A stretch of DNA of 64,000 nucleotides, taken from the NCBI RefSeq assembly GCF_042663225.1, contig NZ_JBHTAA010000001.1:930001-994000 (forward strand), written 5' to 3'. Made by a program: the position numbers and the translations under genes. Under the pieces are notes generated by a model that was not told where the DNA came from, searched no databases, and worked only from the letters and a program-made list of their open reading frames with translations. Positions 1-6,667 of the stretch are shown one piece after another (position 1 is the stretch's first letter; each line of letters starts with the position of its first letter). This stretch comes from Haloferax namakaokahaiae (GTDB lineage: Archaea; Halobacteriota; Halobacteria; Halobacteriales; Haloferacaceae).

Positions 1-13
1 TCTTGCGAGTCAT
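1..13 (-). CDS. Start codons of a further gene in the element (partial)
   Basis: An ATG at 11-13 (minus strand) overlaps the TGA of the preceding 46-codon gene as ATGA, exactly as at the other junctions of this cluster. Only four codons lie in the window, so nothing can be said about the product. Confidence 0.3.
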
Positions 14-150
14 GGGCCTGGGATATCGAGTTCGTCAGCGCACTCAGCACAGATGCACGCGCCGTCAGGGTCGCGGTGGGCGACGTCGTCGAGCGGGAGT
101 GAGTGCTCACACTCGTCGGCGACCCGGGCGGCGCAAAGCATCTCGCTCAT
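10..150 (-). CDS. Small zinc-finger protein, 46 aa
   Basis: A short acidic protein rich in cysteine, with single cysteines in the N-terminal part and a CICAEC cluster (residues 32-37) near the C-terminus, which would suit a small treble-clef or zinc-ribbon site. Its ATG overlaps the TGA of the 57-aa gene upstream (147-150), and its own TGA overlaps the next ATG (10-13), so translation is probably coupled along the chain. No specific function is recognised. The main support is the perfect ATGA phasing with both neighbours and the cysteine pattern. Confidence 0.5.
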   Translation of the reverse strand: MSEMLCAARVADECEHSLPLDDVAHRDPDGACICAECADELDIPGP

Positions 151-320
151 CGGAGGTCACTTGCGAGAACACAGAGTTCGACGCCGTCGACGTCGACAGT
201 GAGGCGCTCGTCGAGGTCGGAGATCGTCGCTATGAGTTCAGCGGAAACGACGTGTGCTTCGCGGGTGTGACCGCGGGGTGTCTCGACGAGGACCGAGTCA
301 CTCGGGGTGGAGGTGCTCAT
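147..320 (-). CDS. Small hypothetical protein of the element, 57 aa
   Basis: An acidic 57-residue protein without a recognised domain. It starts with ATG at 320, 6 bp after the TGA of the 168-aa zinc-binding protein, and ends in an ATGA overlap with the 46-aa gene. The sequence looks like a short beta-rich fold (alternating hydrophobic and polar residues around VDVDGVEL). Function unknown; coding status rests on gene packing and codon use typical of the neighbours. Confidence 0.5.
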   Translation of the reverse strand: MSTSTPSDSVLVETPRGHTREAHVVSAELIATISDLDERLTVDVDGVELCVLASDLR

Positions 321-326
321 GCACGG

Positions 327-833
327 TCACGCATGCTTGATGCCGAGTTTGGTCGCCCGTTCGAGGATTTCGCGGTCCATCCCTTGGATTCGGTCGTCGC
401 TCTTGAGTTCCCACACGGTCCGACGCATTACACGGCGCGACACGCCGATGCCTTCCTCGTTGAGGCGATCGGCGATCGGGGCGACACGTCGGACGAGGTC
501 GAGACGGCTTTGGGTCTCGTCAGGTGCACGTCCGGCGATGGAGCCGCAGTTGTTGCAGCACGTGTGCTCGGAGTGGGTTCGGTCGACGCCGTGTTCGCCG
601 ACGTGCTCGACGCCAGTGACGCGGCCATCCTCGTCGCGGACGGTTTGCTCGCCGAACTGGTCGTGGATGTGGACGTCGTGCCCGTGGACGCCATCGGCCC
701 GGAGTCGGCCGTCACGGGACATCCGGGAATAGCATCGGTTGCAGATGCCGGGTTGGGTCCAGATGTAGCGCTCGAAGGCTCTCTCCGGTTGGATTTGCCG
801 CTGGTCGCTCTGTGAGTTCTGCGTGAGTGACAT
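327..833 (-). CDS. Zinc-binding protein of haloarchaeal plasmid/virus type, 168 aa
   Basis: The protein has two cysteine groups that could build zinc sites: CNRC at about residues 31-34 and HTCCNNC at about 90-96. The C-terminal 60 residues are charged and predicted helical (from DETQSRLDL onward), resembling a small DNA-binding helical unit. The first 30 residues are polar and Gln-rich. It lies in the minus-strand cluster, about 130 bp after the winged-helix gene, the largest break in this part of the cluster, so an internal promoter may lie at 834-963. The exact family is not recognised; a role in nucleic-acid binding for the element is inferred from the cysteine motifs and context only. 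Confidence 0.7.
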   Translation of the reverse strand: MSLTQNSQSDQRQIQPERAFERYIWTQPGICNRCYSRMSRDGRLRADGVHGHDVHIHDQFGEQTVRDEDGRVTGVEHVGEHGVDRTHSEHTCCNNCGSIAGRAPDETQSRLDLVRRVAPIADRLNEEGIGVSRRVMRRTVWELKSDDRIQGMDREILERATKLGIKHA

Positions 834-963
834 CGAAAAGTGGGGCCGAGTGGGGTGCTGTCGCTACTGGCCGACGCCGGTCATCCCGGGTGGTGCGACG
901 CCGTAGAATCGGTTCGATTCGGGTTAGAAGAATAGACAGTCGGCGAACGTGATAAGTCCGGCG

Positions 964-1230
964 CTATCGCTCACTGGTGAGCGACACATCCACCGCATGG
1001 ACGTGTTTTCGAGCGTCACCAGAGACGTTTCGGCGACGACGGATAAGGCCTTGGGCACGGAGCACTTGGAGTGCGCGGCGGGTCGTGCTCGATGCGAGGG
1101 CAGTTGCACGCTCGATCTCGGCCGTCGTCAGTGGGCGGTCGGCCTCTTGGATGACGAGCCACACCATCCGGACGGTGACCGACTCGTCGGCGAGGTCGTC
1201 GCGAACCGCGTCGTCGACGGCGAGAGTCAT
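964..1230 (-). CDS. Winged helix-turn-helix protein, 88 aa
   Basis: A compact wHTH: residues 1-20 form an N-terminal helix, then a MarR/PhiH-like pattern with the recognition region around TAEIERATALASSTTRRA (about residues 34-51) and a wing ending RRRRN. I chose the ATG at 1230 because it overlaps the TGA of the upstream methyltransferase as ATGA; the longer frame upstream lies inside that gene. Such small wHTH proteins are common regulators of archaeal plasmid and virus operons. It could control the methyltransferase or the whole cluster. No ligand or dimerisation domain is present. Confidence 0.7.
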   Translation of the reverse strand: MTLAVDDAVRDDLADESVTVRMVWLVIQEADRPLTTAEIERATALASSTTRRALQVLRAQGLIRRRRNVSGDARKHVHAVDVSLTSER

Positions 1231-1778
1231 CCGAAATCCTCCATGGACGAACTCGTGCGCCTGTCGACTGCGACGATGAAGTCTCGCGATATGGGGCCAC
1301 GGGTAAATAGCGTGGTCTCGACGCGTTCGAATGCGGGGAATGACTTCATCCCCCACGAATTCCACCCGAACGAGACGACGGTCCCGCCCGTGCGGACGAG
1401 CGTATTGAACGCCTCAAGCGCCGCCCACACGTCTTTCGCGTGCAATCTGTCGTACATATTTTCCGCCTTGTCCTCGTCGAACGGTGGGTCAAACACGATG
1501 GTGTCGAACGACTGCGGTTCGAAGTGGTCACCGAGGGTGGCCACGTCGACGTGCGTATCAGCGTCCATTTCTGGGTTCAGGTCGTTCCGGATGATTTCGC
1601 CGTCGTGGGTGAGTTTCGTCTTTCCGGCGCAGGCATTGAGAACCCGGCCGTCAAGATAACCCTCCACAAATTCGCGGGCAGGAGAGTATTCGAATGTCCA
1701 TCGCGAAAGCATCCGGGGAGATCCGTCCCGGTTTCGGCCACCATTCGCGACGATATCATCAATCGGCTGTTCAATCAT
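1227..1778 (-). CDS. SAM-dependent DNA methyltransferase, 183 aa
   Basis: The protein carries a Rossmann-type methyltransferase core. A VLNACAGKTKL stretch stands where motif I (SAM binding) is expected, a NDLNPEMD acidic strand follows, and the catalytic DPPF (in FDTIVFDPPFDEDKA) is motif IV, the signature of amino-methyltransferases acting on adenine-N6 or cytosine-N4. A later GGTVVSFGWNSW strand fits motif VI. I start at the ATG at 1778 because it overlaps the TGA of the 42-aa zinc ribbon (ATGA); the open frame runs further upstream but through that gene. No restriction endonuclease partner is near, so it looks like an orphan methylase protecting or marking the element. It is short for a full DNA methylase, and no separate target-recognition domain is seen. 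Confidence 0.75.
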   Translation of the reverse strand: MIEQPIDDIVANGGRNRDGSPRMLSRWTFEYSPAREFVEGYLDGRVLNACAGKTKLTHDGEIIRNDLNPEMDADTHVDVATLGDHFEPQSFDTIVFDPPFDEDKAENMYDRLHAKDVWAALEAFNTLVRTGGTVVSFGWNSWGMKSFPAFERVETTLFTRGPISRDFIVAVDRRTSSSMEDFG

Positions 1779-1903
1779 CGCGACCACCTGTGGTTGCAGT
1801 CCCGACAGCGAAGCACTTGTGTCGAACTCCACTGTCCGTTTCGAGAGCGCCCTTCGAGTGCGGGCCATCGAGCGTTGCATTCGGGGCATCGTGGCTGGCT
1901 CAC
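1775..1903 (-). CDS. Mini zinc-ribbon protein, 42 aa (GTG start)
   Basis: A 42-residue protein consisting of one zinc ribbon: CPEC at residues 6-9 and CRDC at 33-36, followed by NHRW. The GTG start overlaps the TGA of the 38-aa gene (GTGA), and its TGA overlaps the ATG of the methyltransferase (ATGA). The paired knuckles with aromatic residues after each argue strongly for a real protein despite its length. It is a presumed nucleic-acid-binding or adaptor ribbon; function unknown. Confidence 0.65.
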   Translation of the reverse strand: MSQPRCPECNARWPALEGRSRNGQWSSTQVLRCRDCNHRWSR

Positions 1904-2016
1904 GCCGACCACCTCGTGTCGCAGTGGACACACACCCAGTCGTGGTGATTTGACTTCGATTTTTGGACGAAGACGTCCGTCCCGTACTCGGGGCACATCG
2001 GGCAGTCGTACGTCAT
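1900..2016 (-). CDS. Mini zinc-ribbon protein, 38 aa
   Basis: A 38-residue protein built as one zinc ribbon, with CPMC at residues 5-8 and CVHC at 29-32, then DTRW. The tail DTRW parallels NHRW in the next gene, so the two ribbons look like tandem paralogues. It ends in a GTGA overlap with the 42-aa gene. The ATG at 2016 is the first start after the 51-aa gene's stop at 2022. Such ribbons are typical of haloarchaeal plasmids and viruses; the role is unknown. Confidence 0.6.
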   Translation of the reverse strand: MTYDCPMCPEYGTDVFVQKSKSNHHDWVCVHCDTRWSA

Positions 2017-2021
2017 CCGAG

Positions 2022-2177
2022 TCACTCTTCGTCACCTCCGATAAATCGGCCGTGTTGGCGTCGGATGCGGCACGCCCCGCAGTGCCGCGGTGGCAGGGCG
2101 TGTTGGTCGATGACGATGACGCGGTCGTCGCACCCTCGGCAGGTGATGAACGTTCGCGTCCGGTTGCCGCGGCCCAT
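2022..2177 (-). CDS. Small zinc-ribbon protein, 51 aa
   Basis: A basic N-terminus (MGRGNRTRT) precedes CRGC (about residues 13-16) and CGAC (about 33-36), giving a third small ribbon in a row. The ATG at 2177 overlaps the TGA of the 72-aa gene as TGATG, supporting this start over the longer frame that begins inside the upstream gene. An acidic tail closes the protein. Probably DNA- or RNA-binding; not assigned to a family. Confidence 0.6.
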   Translation of the reverse strand: MGRGNRTRTFITCRGCDDRVIVIDQHALPPRHCGACRIRRQHGRFIGGDEE

Positions 2178-2395
2178 CACCGCACCTCCATGAGTCGTGC
2201 GTTCACGTGGCCGATTTTGGTCATGTCTTGGTCGCTTACCTCGCCGTCGGTGAGTCGCGAGAGGATATCCAAGAGGTGGGACTCGTCGTCGACGGCGGCG
2301 ACGTAGTCCTCGACCGTCTCTGGGTCGCATCCCGGCCACGAGAGTTGTGTCGCCCACCCTTCGCGGACGGGTTGGGACATGTCGGTGGTGCTCAT
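2177..2395 (-). CDS. Small helical protein encoded next to MCM, 72 aa
   Basis: An acidic, helix-rich protein with no recognised domain. The ATG at 2395 overlaps the TGA of the MCM gene (ATGA), so it is translated directly after the helicase. The sequence is largely polar with regularly spaced Leu and Val residues near the middle. A helper for replication is possible from position alone; there is no motif evidence. Confidence 0.55.
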   Translation of the reverse strand: MSTTDMSQPVREGWATQLSWPGCDPETVEDYVAAVDDESHLLDILSRLTDGEVSDQDMTKIGHVNARLMEVR

Positions 2396-4491
2396 CGGAA
2401 CGCCCTCACTGTTCCCGCGCCACCTGGACGCCACAGGTCTCCGTTATCGGCGAGGTCCTTCACCTCGTCTTTGACCGTTCGCTTGTCCAAGCCGAACTCT
2501 TCTTCGGCGACATCACAGAGCTTGCCGACCATCAGCGACCCTTCGTCGGGTTGCAGTTCCCGGATGAGGTCGATGAGATTGTCGCGCCGCTCTTTCTGCG
2601 TCATCGATGTCCCCGACTCGATCACGTCGACGTCGAGGTCTCCATCGGCATTCGTCCCGAACTGTCGGAGTGAGTCGCCGATCTCTTTCTGGGCGCGCTC
2701 GACGTCCTGTTCCTCGATGACGTTCGAGAGGCGTGCTCGTGCAGACGCTTCGGCGAGGCGAAGCACGTCTTCGAGTTTCCGCGTCGAGATCGGGATGGCG
2801 GAGTTCTCGTCATAGCCGTTAGCAGACCGCAGGGTGACGTACGCATCTCGCATCTTCTTGCGGACCGATTCGTCGCGGAACACCGGGTTGTAGTTTGAGC
2901 GAGCGTACGCGATGTATTTTCGAAGGAATTCGACTGAGAGGGCAGGTTCGACCTCGTCGAGTTCCTCTTCGGTCACAGTGTGGGAATCCGAATTGTATCG
3001 CTTGGCGGTGTCCTTCGAGATGAGGATTGTGTCGGCGACCATGCTGTCGTGCTCAGCGTCCGGCTGGTCGGTGAACTTGAAGATCAGGCCGAAGCGAGAG
3101 ATGAGCGCCGACTCCATCTCGATTTGTTCGTGGTCCTCTTGGTTCCGGTTCCAGCGCGAATACTTCGGGTTCGCCGCTGCGAGGACCGCCGTCTCAGCGG
3201 GGAGTGTCGTGTTGATGCCCGCTTTCGAGATGGGGATGCGCTGTTGTTCGAGCGCTTTGTGCATCGACTTCACCGCGTCGGGCTTGATCTTGTCCAGTTC
3301 GTCGATGCAAGCGAGTCCTTTGTGCCCGTGGACGAGCGCGCCGGCTTCGAGCGTCCACTGGCCAGAGTCGTTAAAGTCGTCGCGAACGGCTGCAGCAGTG
3401 AGACCGCTCGCACTCGCACCATGGCCTGAGACCGAGACGGCCCGAGGGGCGATGCGCTCGGCGGCGTCCATCAGTGTGGATTTGCCGGTCGATGGGTCGC
3501 CAATCAGGAGGATGTGCGTGTCGCCTCGTCGGAAGGTGCCGTCGGGGAGTTCGGCTCGAACGCCGCTAAGCTGTTGCAGGAAGATACCGAGTTTGACGTC
3601 TTCGTCACCCTCGTGACTGGGGGCGATAGAATCGACACCGAGTTCGAAGATGTCGGTCTCGGGGTCCTCGACGACGTCGTGGATCTCTTCGATATCCTCG
3701 GGCGTGAGGTCGATGTCCTCGAACTCCGTGTCTTTGAGTTCGATGGCCTGCCCTTCGAGGTACGTCGAGAACTTCGCCGTCTTCTGGTTGTTCGACGATT
3801 GTTGGCGGAGGTGCAGGATGCCCGAGACGGTCGCTTTGTCTCCCGGCTCGACGACTTCGACCAGGTCGTCCTCGACGTAGACGTCAACGTGCGACGGGTT
3901 CTGTCCCTGGGCTATCTCTGGTGGTTCCTCGATGCGGAGCTTCTGGCCGTCGATGATTTCGGATTGGTCGAAGTCGATTTGGAACGGCCCTTGGCGCTCG
4001 CACCCCTGGCACTCATGTGGCTCCTGGAAGTCGCCGACGTTCGACGACTGTTCGATATAGCTCATCGTCCCGCAGCGCTGGCACTCGAACGCCGCCTCTT
4101 GGACGACGCCGTACACCTCGGTCGCCTTCGAGACCTGCCCTTCGACAGTGATGTAGTCGCCCGACTGGTCGCGAGGAGACTGTTGACCGGGATAGTAGGT
4201 GTCCTCGTCGGGGAGGTTTGTCAGGCGCACGTGTGCACGACTGAGCTTCACATCGGCCGGCAGGTCGAACAGTCGAAGTCCTTCTTCGACGTACTCTTGA
4301 TACTGACTCGGTTTGGACGTCCACTCTTCGGCGAGTTCCGTATCGAAGTTGTGGAGGTCGGTGTAGTCGATGGTGAGCGACCGCTGTTCTTTCGGGTAGT
4401 GCTGGGCAAGCGTCCCGATCTCCGAACGGTAGTAGTCGCGGTAGAACGCGATGAACGACTCGGTGAGTTCTCGGTTGGCTGGCGAGTTCAT
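2392..4491 (-). CDS. mcm: MCM replicative helicase of the element
   Basis: A 699-aa MCM, the ring-shaped replicative helicase of archaea. The N-terminal A/B domains include a zinc site with CQRC (137-140) and CQGC (161-164). The AAA+ core has Walker A GDPSTGKST (331-339), Walker B LACIDELDK (393-401), and the SRF arginine-finger motif at 465-467, where the usual following Asp is Gly. A C-terminal winged helix (about 630-699) is present. The family is the replicative helicase; element-borne copies let plasmids and viruses start their own replication. The gene is followed by overlapping small genes and preceded by a 242-bp region with a large inverted repeat, consistent with an origin-helicase module. 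The chromosomal mcm is presumably elsewhere. Confidence 0.95.
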   Translation of the reverse strand: MNSPANRELTESFIAFYRDYYRSEIGTLAQHYPKEQRSLTIDYTDLHNFDTELAEEWTSKPSQYQEYVEEGLRLFDLPADVKLSRAHVRLTNLPDEDTYYPGQQSPRDQSGDYITVEGQVSKATEVYGVVQEAAFECQRCGTMSYIEQSSNVGDFQEPHECQGCERQGPFQIDFDQSEIIDGQKLRIEEPPEIAQGQNPSHVDVYVEDDLVEVVEPGDKATVSGILHLRQQSSNNQKTAKFSTYLEGQAIELKDTEFEDIDLTPEDIEEIHDVVEDPETDIFELGVDSIAPSHEGDEDVKLGIFLQQLSGVRAELPDGTFRRGDTHILLIGDPSTGKSTLMDAAERIAPRAVSVSGHGASASGLTAAAVRDDFNDSGQWTLEAGALVHGHKGLACIDELDKIKPDAVKSMHKALEQQRIPISKAGINTTLPAETAVLAAANPKYSRWNRNQEDHEQIEMESALISRFGLIFKFTDQPDAEHDSMVADTILISKDTAKRYNSDSHTVTEEELDEVEPALSVEFLRKYIAYARSNYNPVFRDESVRKKMRDAYVTLRSANGYDENSAIPISTRKLEDVLRLAEASARARLSNVIEEQDVERAQKEIGDSLRQFGTNADGDLDVDVIESGTSMTQKERRDNLIDLIRELQPDEGSLMVGKLCDVAEEEFGLDKRTVKDEVKDLADNGDLWRPGGAGTVRAFR

Positions 4492-4508
4492 TGGCGGCCT
4501 CCCGTGAC

Positions 4509-4715
4509 CGAGTAGAAATTCTTCGACTCGGTTACAGCCGAGTAGAGACCTCGCAGAGCGAGCGGAGCGAGCGGATGACGAGCGGACTTGTGACTAACTG
4601 ACATTTGATTTTTTGATTTGTTGTGTCTGGATTTTCTCCCAGTGCAACCGTGCTTGTGTTCGAGCACGTTCTGGAGGCGGCTTACACGTGAGGCGAGTCG
4701 AAGAATTTCTACTCG
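4509..4715. repeat. 22-bp inverted repeat around AT-rich core; candidate replication origin
   Basis: A perfect 22-bp inverted repeat occupies 4509-4530 and 4694-4715. Each arm is itself an imperfect dyad built from CGAGT/ACTCG half-sites. Further CCGAGT or ACTCGG boxes lie at 4526-4531, 4538-4543 and 4724-4729. Between the arms is an AT-rich stretch (about 4591-4636, including a run of six T) and two direct copies of GAGCGAGCG near 4557-4572. Located immediately upstream of the MCM gene, this looks like an origin with initiator boxes and an unwinding element. A promoter/operator for the MCM operon is the alternative, and both may be true. Confidence 0.55.
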
Positions 4716-4733
4716 TCCTGTACCCGAGTCGAA

Positions 4734-5273
4734 TCACCGCCCGTACTCACCCCCAGCGCGGATGCGGTGACCGGCGATGATGATCCCCTCGACGTCGCCT
4801 TCGCGAAGATCCATCCGAAGGTGGTTGAGGCGATCCGCTCCTCGAGGCGTTCGGACGTACTCGACAGCGCCCGACGAAACGTTCCGAGGGACGGCCTCGG
4901 TCATCGCGTAGTGAATGTCTTGCTTCTTCGCACCGCCACCGAGCGCCGTCTTACACGACTCCTTGTCGTACTCGGCGACAGGCTCGCCTCCGGCGTCTCC
5001 GCGAGCTTTCGCGTCGTTGAACATGTGCTGGACGATGACGGCGGCTCGCTTGTCCGGGTCGTTGGCGCTGTTCTGTTGGATGCCTTTGAGCATCGCATCG
5101 AGGCGGCCCTGCTCTTCGATCTCCTCGCGGAGGTAGGCGTTCTCCTCGCGAAGACTCTCGACCTGCGTTTCGAGGTCGGAGATACGACCCATCGCGTTCG
5201 AGAGGTTCTTGATGAGACCCTTCTGGTTCTCACGCAGCGCCGAGAGTTCCTCTTCGAGGCTCTCGCCACTCAT
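4734..5273 (-). CDS. Coiled-coil protein of the element, 179 aa
   Basis: Residues 5-65 form a long parallel coiled coil (heptads of Leu, Ile and Val among Glu, Arg and Gln; LETQVESLREENAYLREEI). The remainder is a mixed globular domain that includes DPDKRAAVIVQHMFN and a C-terminal half rich in Arg and Gly that could be a small DNA-binding fold. I use the ATG at 5273 because it overlaps the TGA of the 80-aa gene as ATGA. Proteins of this design occur in haloarchaeal plasmids and proviruses, but the exact role is unknown. Being the gene directly before the candidate origin and MCM, a replication or partition accessory function is plausible. Confidence 0.75.
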   Translation of the reverse strand: MSGESLEEELSALRENQKGLIKNLSNAMGRISDLETQVESLREENAYLREEIEEQGRLDAMLKGIQQNSANDPDKRAAVIVQHMFNDAKARGDAGGEPVAEYDKESCKTALGGGAKKQDIHYAMTEAVPRNVSSGAVEYVRTPRGADRLNHLRMDLREGDVEGIIIAGHRIRAGGEYGR

Positions 5274-5512
5274 CGCGACCACTCCTGATGCCGCTGCCAC
5301 GCGTGGTAGTCGTGCCGAGACCCGTGCTCGAACAGGAGCGCCAGCGTGACGAGGTACATGGCGCTGAGTAGAGTGGCTCCGACGAGGTCGTCAACGGCGA
5401 AGGAAACCCACTGCAAGGCGACGAGACCCAGCATGAACGTCATCGAGTCGCCAAAGCCCCACTCGGTGTCGTGGACTTTGATGAGTTCGAGCGACGGTGG
5501 GCGCTCACTCAT
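5270..5512 (-). CDS. Small membrane protein of the element, 80 aa
   Basis: Two hydrophobic helices are visible (about residues 22-42 and 45-62, SMTFMLGLVALQW and VGATLLSAMYLVTLALLF), with a polar N-terminus and a His/Arg/Trp-rich C-terminus. Both ends overlap neighbours: the ATG lies inside the last codons of the 52-aa gene, and the TGA forms ATGA with the coiled-coil gene. Function unknown; small two-helix membrane proteins are frequent in archaeal mobile elements. Confidence 0.65.
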   Translation of the reverse strand: MSERPPSLELIKVHDTEWGFGDSMTFMLGLVALQWVSFAVDDLVGATLLSAMYLVTLALLFEHGSRHDYHAWQRHQEWSR

Positions 5513-5663
5513 CGTCGAACTCCTCCACGATTTCGTGACCGTTGACGTGGCCTTTGCAGACGACGCGGTGGCCGTGGTCTGGGTGATCGATCTTCGCGTG
5601 GGCACCGCGAGTGCAACCCATTCGTCCACAGCCTGCGGCTTTCGAGTAGCGGCCATCACGCAC
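5505..5663 (-). CDS. Small His/Cys-rich protein, first gene of the element (GTG start)
   Basis: A 52-residue protein with cysteines at about 12, 17 and 36 and several histidines between them, a possible zinc site. I choose the GTG at 5663, preceded by a GGGGGTGA ribosome-binding-like sequence; an internal ATG at residue 15 is the alternative. The end overlaps the next gene by 8 bp. It is the gene nearest the tRNA-Thr attachment point, where an excisionase or regulator often sits, but no helix-turn-helix is evident, so that is speculation. Confidence 0.45.
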   Translation of the reverse strand: MRDGRYSKAAGCGRMGCTRGAHAKIDHPDHGHRVVCKGHVNGHEIVEEFDDE

Positions 5664-5779
5664 TCACCCCCGATGGAGAAGTCGCTATCGCGGGATGTGG
5701 TTGATGACTCTCTGAGGCGTGAGTGCCGAAACAGAAATCAGGCGTTTCAACCCCGTAAGCTTCTGAGGTTGAGGGGTTA

Positions 5780-5851
5780 AGCCTAGGCCGGGATTTGAAC
5801 CCGGGCTCTCGTCCTTACCAAGGACGCGCTTTACCGCTAAGCTACCCAGGC
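5780..5851 (-). tRNA. tRNA-Thr (GGU anticodon)
   Basis: Read on the minus strand, this folds into a standard cloverleaf. A 7-bp acceptor stem closes with one G-U pair, the anticodon loop is TTGGTAA with anticodon GGT, the T-loop is TTCAAAT, and the unpaired discriminator is T, as usual for archaeal tRNA-Thr. CCA is not encoded and no intron is present. The 3' end faces the mobile element at 1-5779, making it the probable attachment gene. Confidence 0.95.
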
Positions 5852-5929
5852 AGGCAATCATTCGTTGTCCGGGTTCCTCTTTAGGGGTTTCGATTCGAAC
5901 CGGCCCGGAACCATGGTAGCGTATGTCGA

Positions 5930-6607
5930 TTACCGGTCCGCAGCGGAGGTCACTCGGTCGTCGGTCGCGTCGCCTCGATAGAGCGTTCCGATACGTTCGA
6001 CAGTGGATTCAGAAATCGACGTGGCAGCGGGGAGCAGTTGTCCGTCCTGTCCGTGTGCGAGCGTCTCTGCGTAGTCGATGAGCGCCGCTGGTGGGGCGGA
6101 GCCGACGGCGGTGGTGCCGGCGATGACCGCCAGCGTGCAGATGTTCACTTCGAGGTTGCGGTCGAGGTCGTGGCGTTCGGCGTCGGTGGCAGCGCGGGCG
6201 AGGGTCTGGTCGCGTCCGAACGCGCGAACCGTCTCGACGGCGTGGTCGGCGGCTTCGGTGCGAGCGAGGAGATAGAACCCACGCGAGACCAGTACGTCGG
6301 CGGCGAGGATATCCAAATCGGCGGCAGTGTCGTCCGAAACGGCGTCGAGATGGGCCCACGGCTCGTCGGCGGCGAGGCTCCGCGTGAGGCGGAGTCCTTC
6401 GTAGATGAGTTGCACGCCCGCAGCGCGCTCCGATAGCCCACTCAAATCGACGTTCGGGTCAACAGCCCGCGCGCTCACGAACGTGAGAACCGCCGGCGTG
6501 ACCGAGGCGGTGTCGAGACGCTCGTTTAACGCCGCCAAGAGTGTCTCCGGCTCAATGTCCGAGAGCGCCTCTTTGGCGGCCTCACGGGCTCGAACGGCGT
6601 CGTCCAT
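5930..6607 (-). CDS. DUF7114-like haloarchaeal protein, 225 aa
   Basis: An acidic, almost entirely helical protein. The pattern (long helices with YEGLRLTRSL and ADVLVSRGFYLLA) recalls trans-isoprenyl diphosphate synthases, but the aspartate-rich DDxxD catalytic motifs are absent, so it is probably a non-catalytic or diverged member; I recall this family as DUF7114, from memory. I start at the ATG at 6607; the open frame continues upstream into the enoyl-CoA hydratase gene on the other strand. It is transcribed divergently from that gene with a 60-bp gap that must hold both promoters. Function unknown. Confidence 0.75.
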   Translation of the reverse strand: MDDAVRAREAAKEALSDIEPETLLAALNERLDTASVTPAVLTFVSARAVDPNVDLSGLSERAAGVQLIYEGLRLTRSLAADEPWAHLDAVSDDTAADLDILAADVLVSRGFYLLARTEAADHAVETVRAFGRDQTLARAATDAERHDLDRNLEVNICTLAVIAGTTAVGSAPPAALIDYAETLAHGQDGQLLPAATSISESTVERIGTLYRGDATDDRVTSAADR

Positions 6608-6667
6608 TAGTCGGGGGTTACGGGTGTGAGGGCAAAGACCTTTGGAAAACCACAGCCCACCGGGAGT

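Larger units (their letters stand above)
1..5779. mobile_element. Integrated genetic element (right end), abutting tRNA-Thr
   Basis: Every gene here is on the minus strand, tiny or replication-related, and packed by 4-base stop/start overlaps, unlike the chromosomal genes that begin at 5930. The block ends exactly at the 3' end of tRNA-Thr(GGU), a usual integration site for archaeal viruses and plasmids. It encodes an MCM helicase, a solitary DNA methyltransferase, a coiled-coil protein, a winged helix and several CxxC zinc ribbons, and holds a candidate origin at 4509-4715. No integrase, capsid, terminase or conjugation gene is visible, and the left boundary lies outside the window. That it is an integrative plasmid or provirus is inferred from content and site. 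Confidence 0.75.

Noticed and set aside
3..815. 270-codon plus-strand open frame in the element
   Set aside because: It covers several minus-strand micro-genes that have coherent starts, overlaps and zinc motifs; its own sequence is of shadow type.
924..963. 16-codon GTG-started frame overlapping the wHTH stop
   Set aside because: Too short and without a continuing chain; no start/stop coupling to the next gene at 833.
1..5779. Integrase, conjugation or capsid genes in the element
   Set aside because: None of the frames shows tyrosine-recombinase RxxR...Y, HUH, VirB4/TraD or capsid features; claim of a specific element type is withheld.
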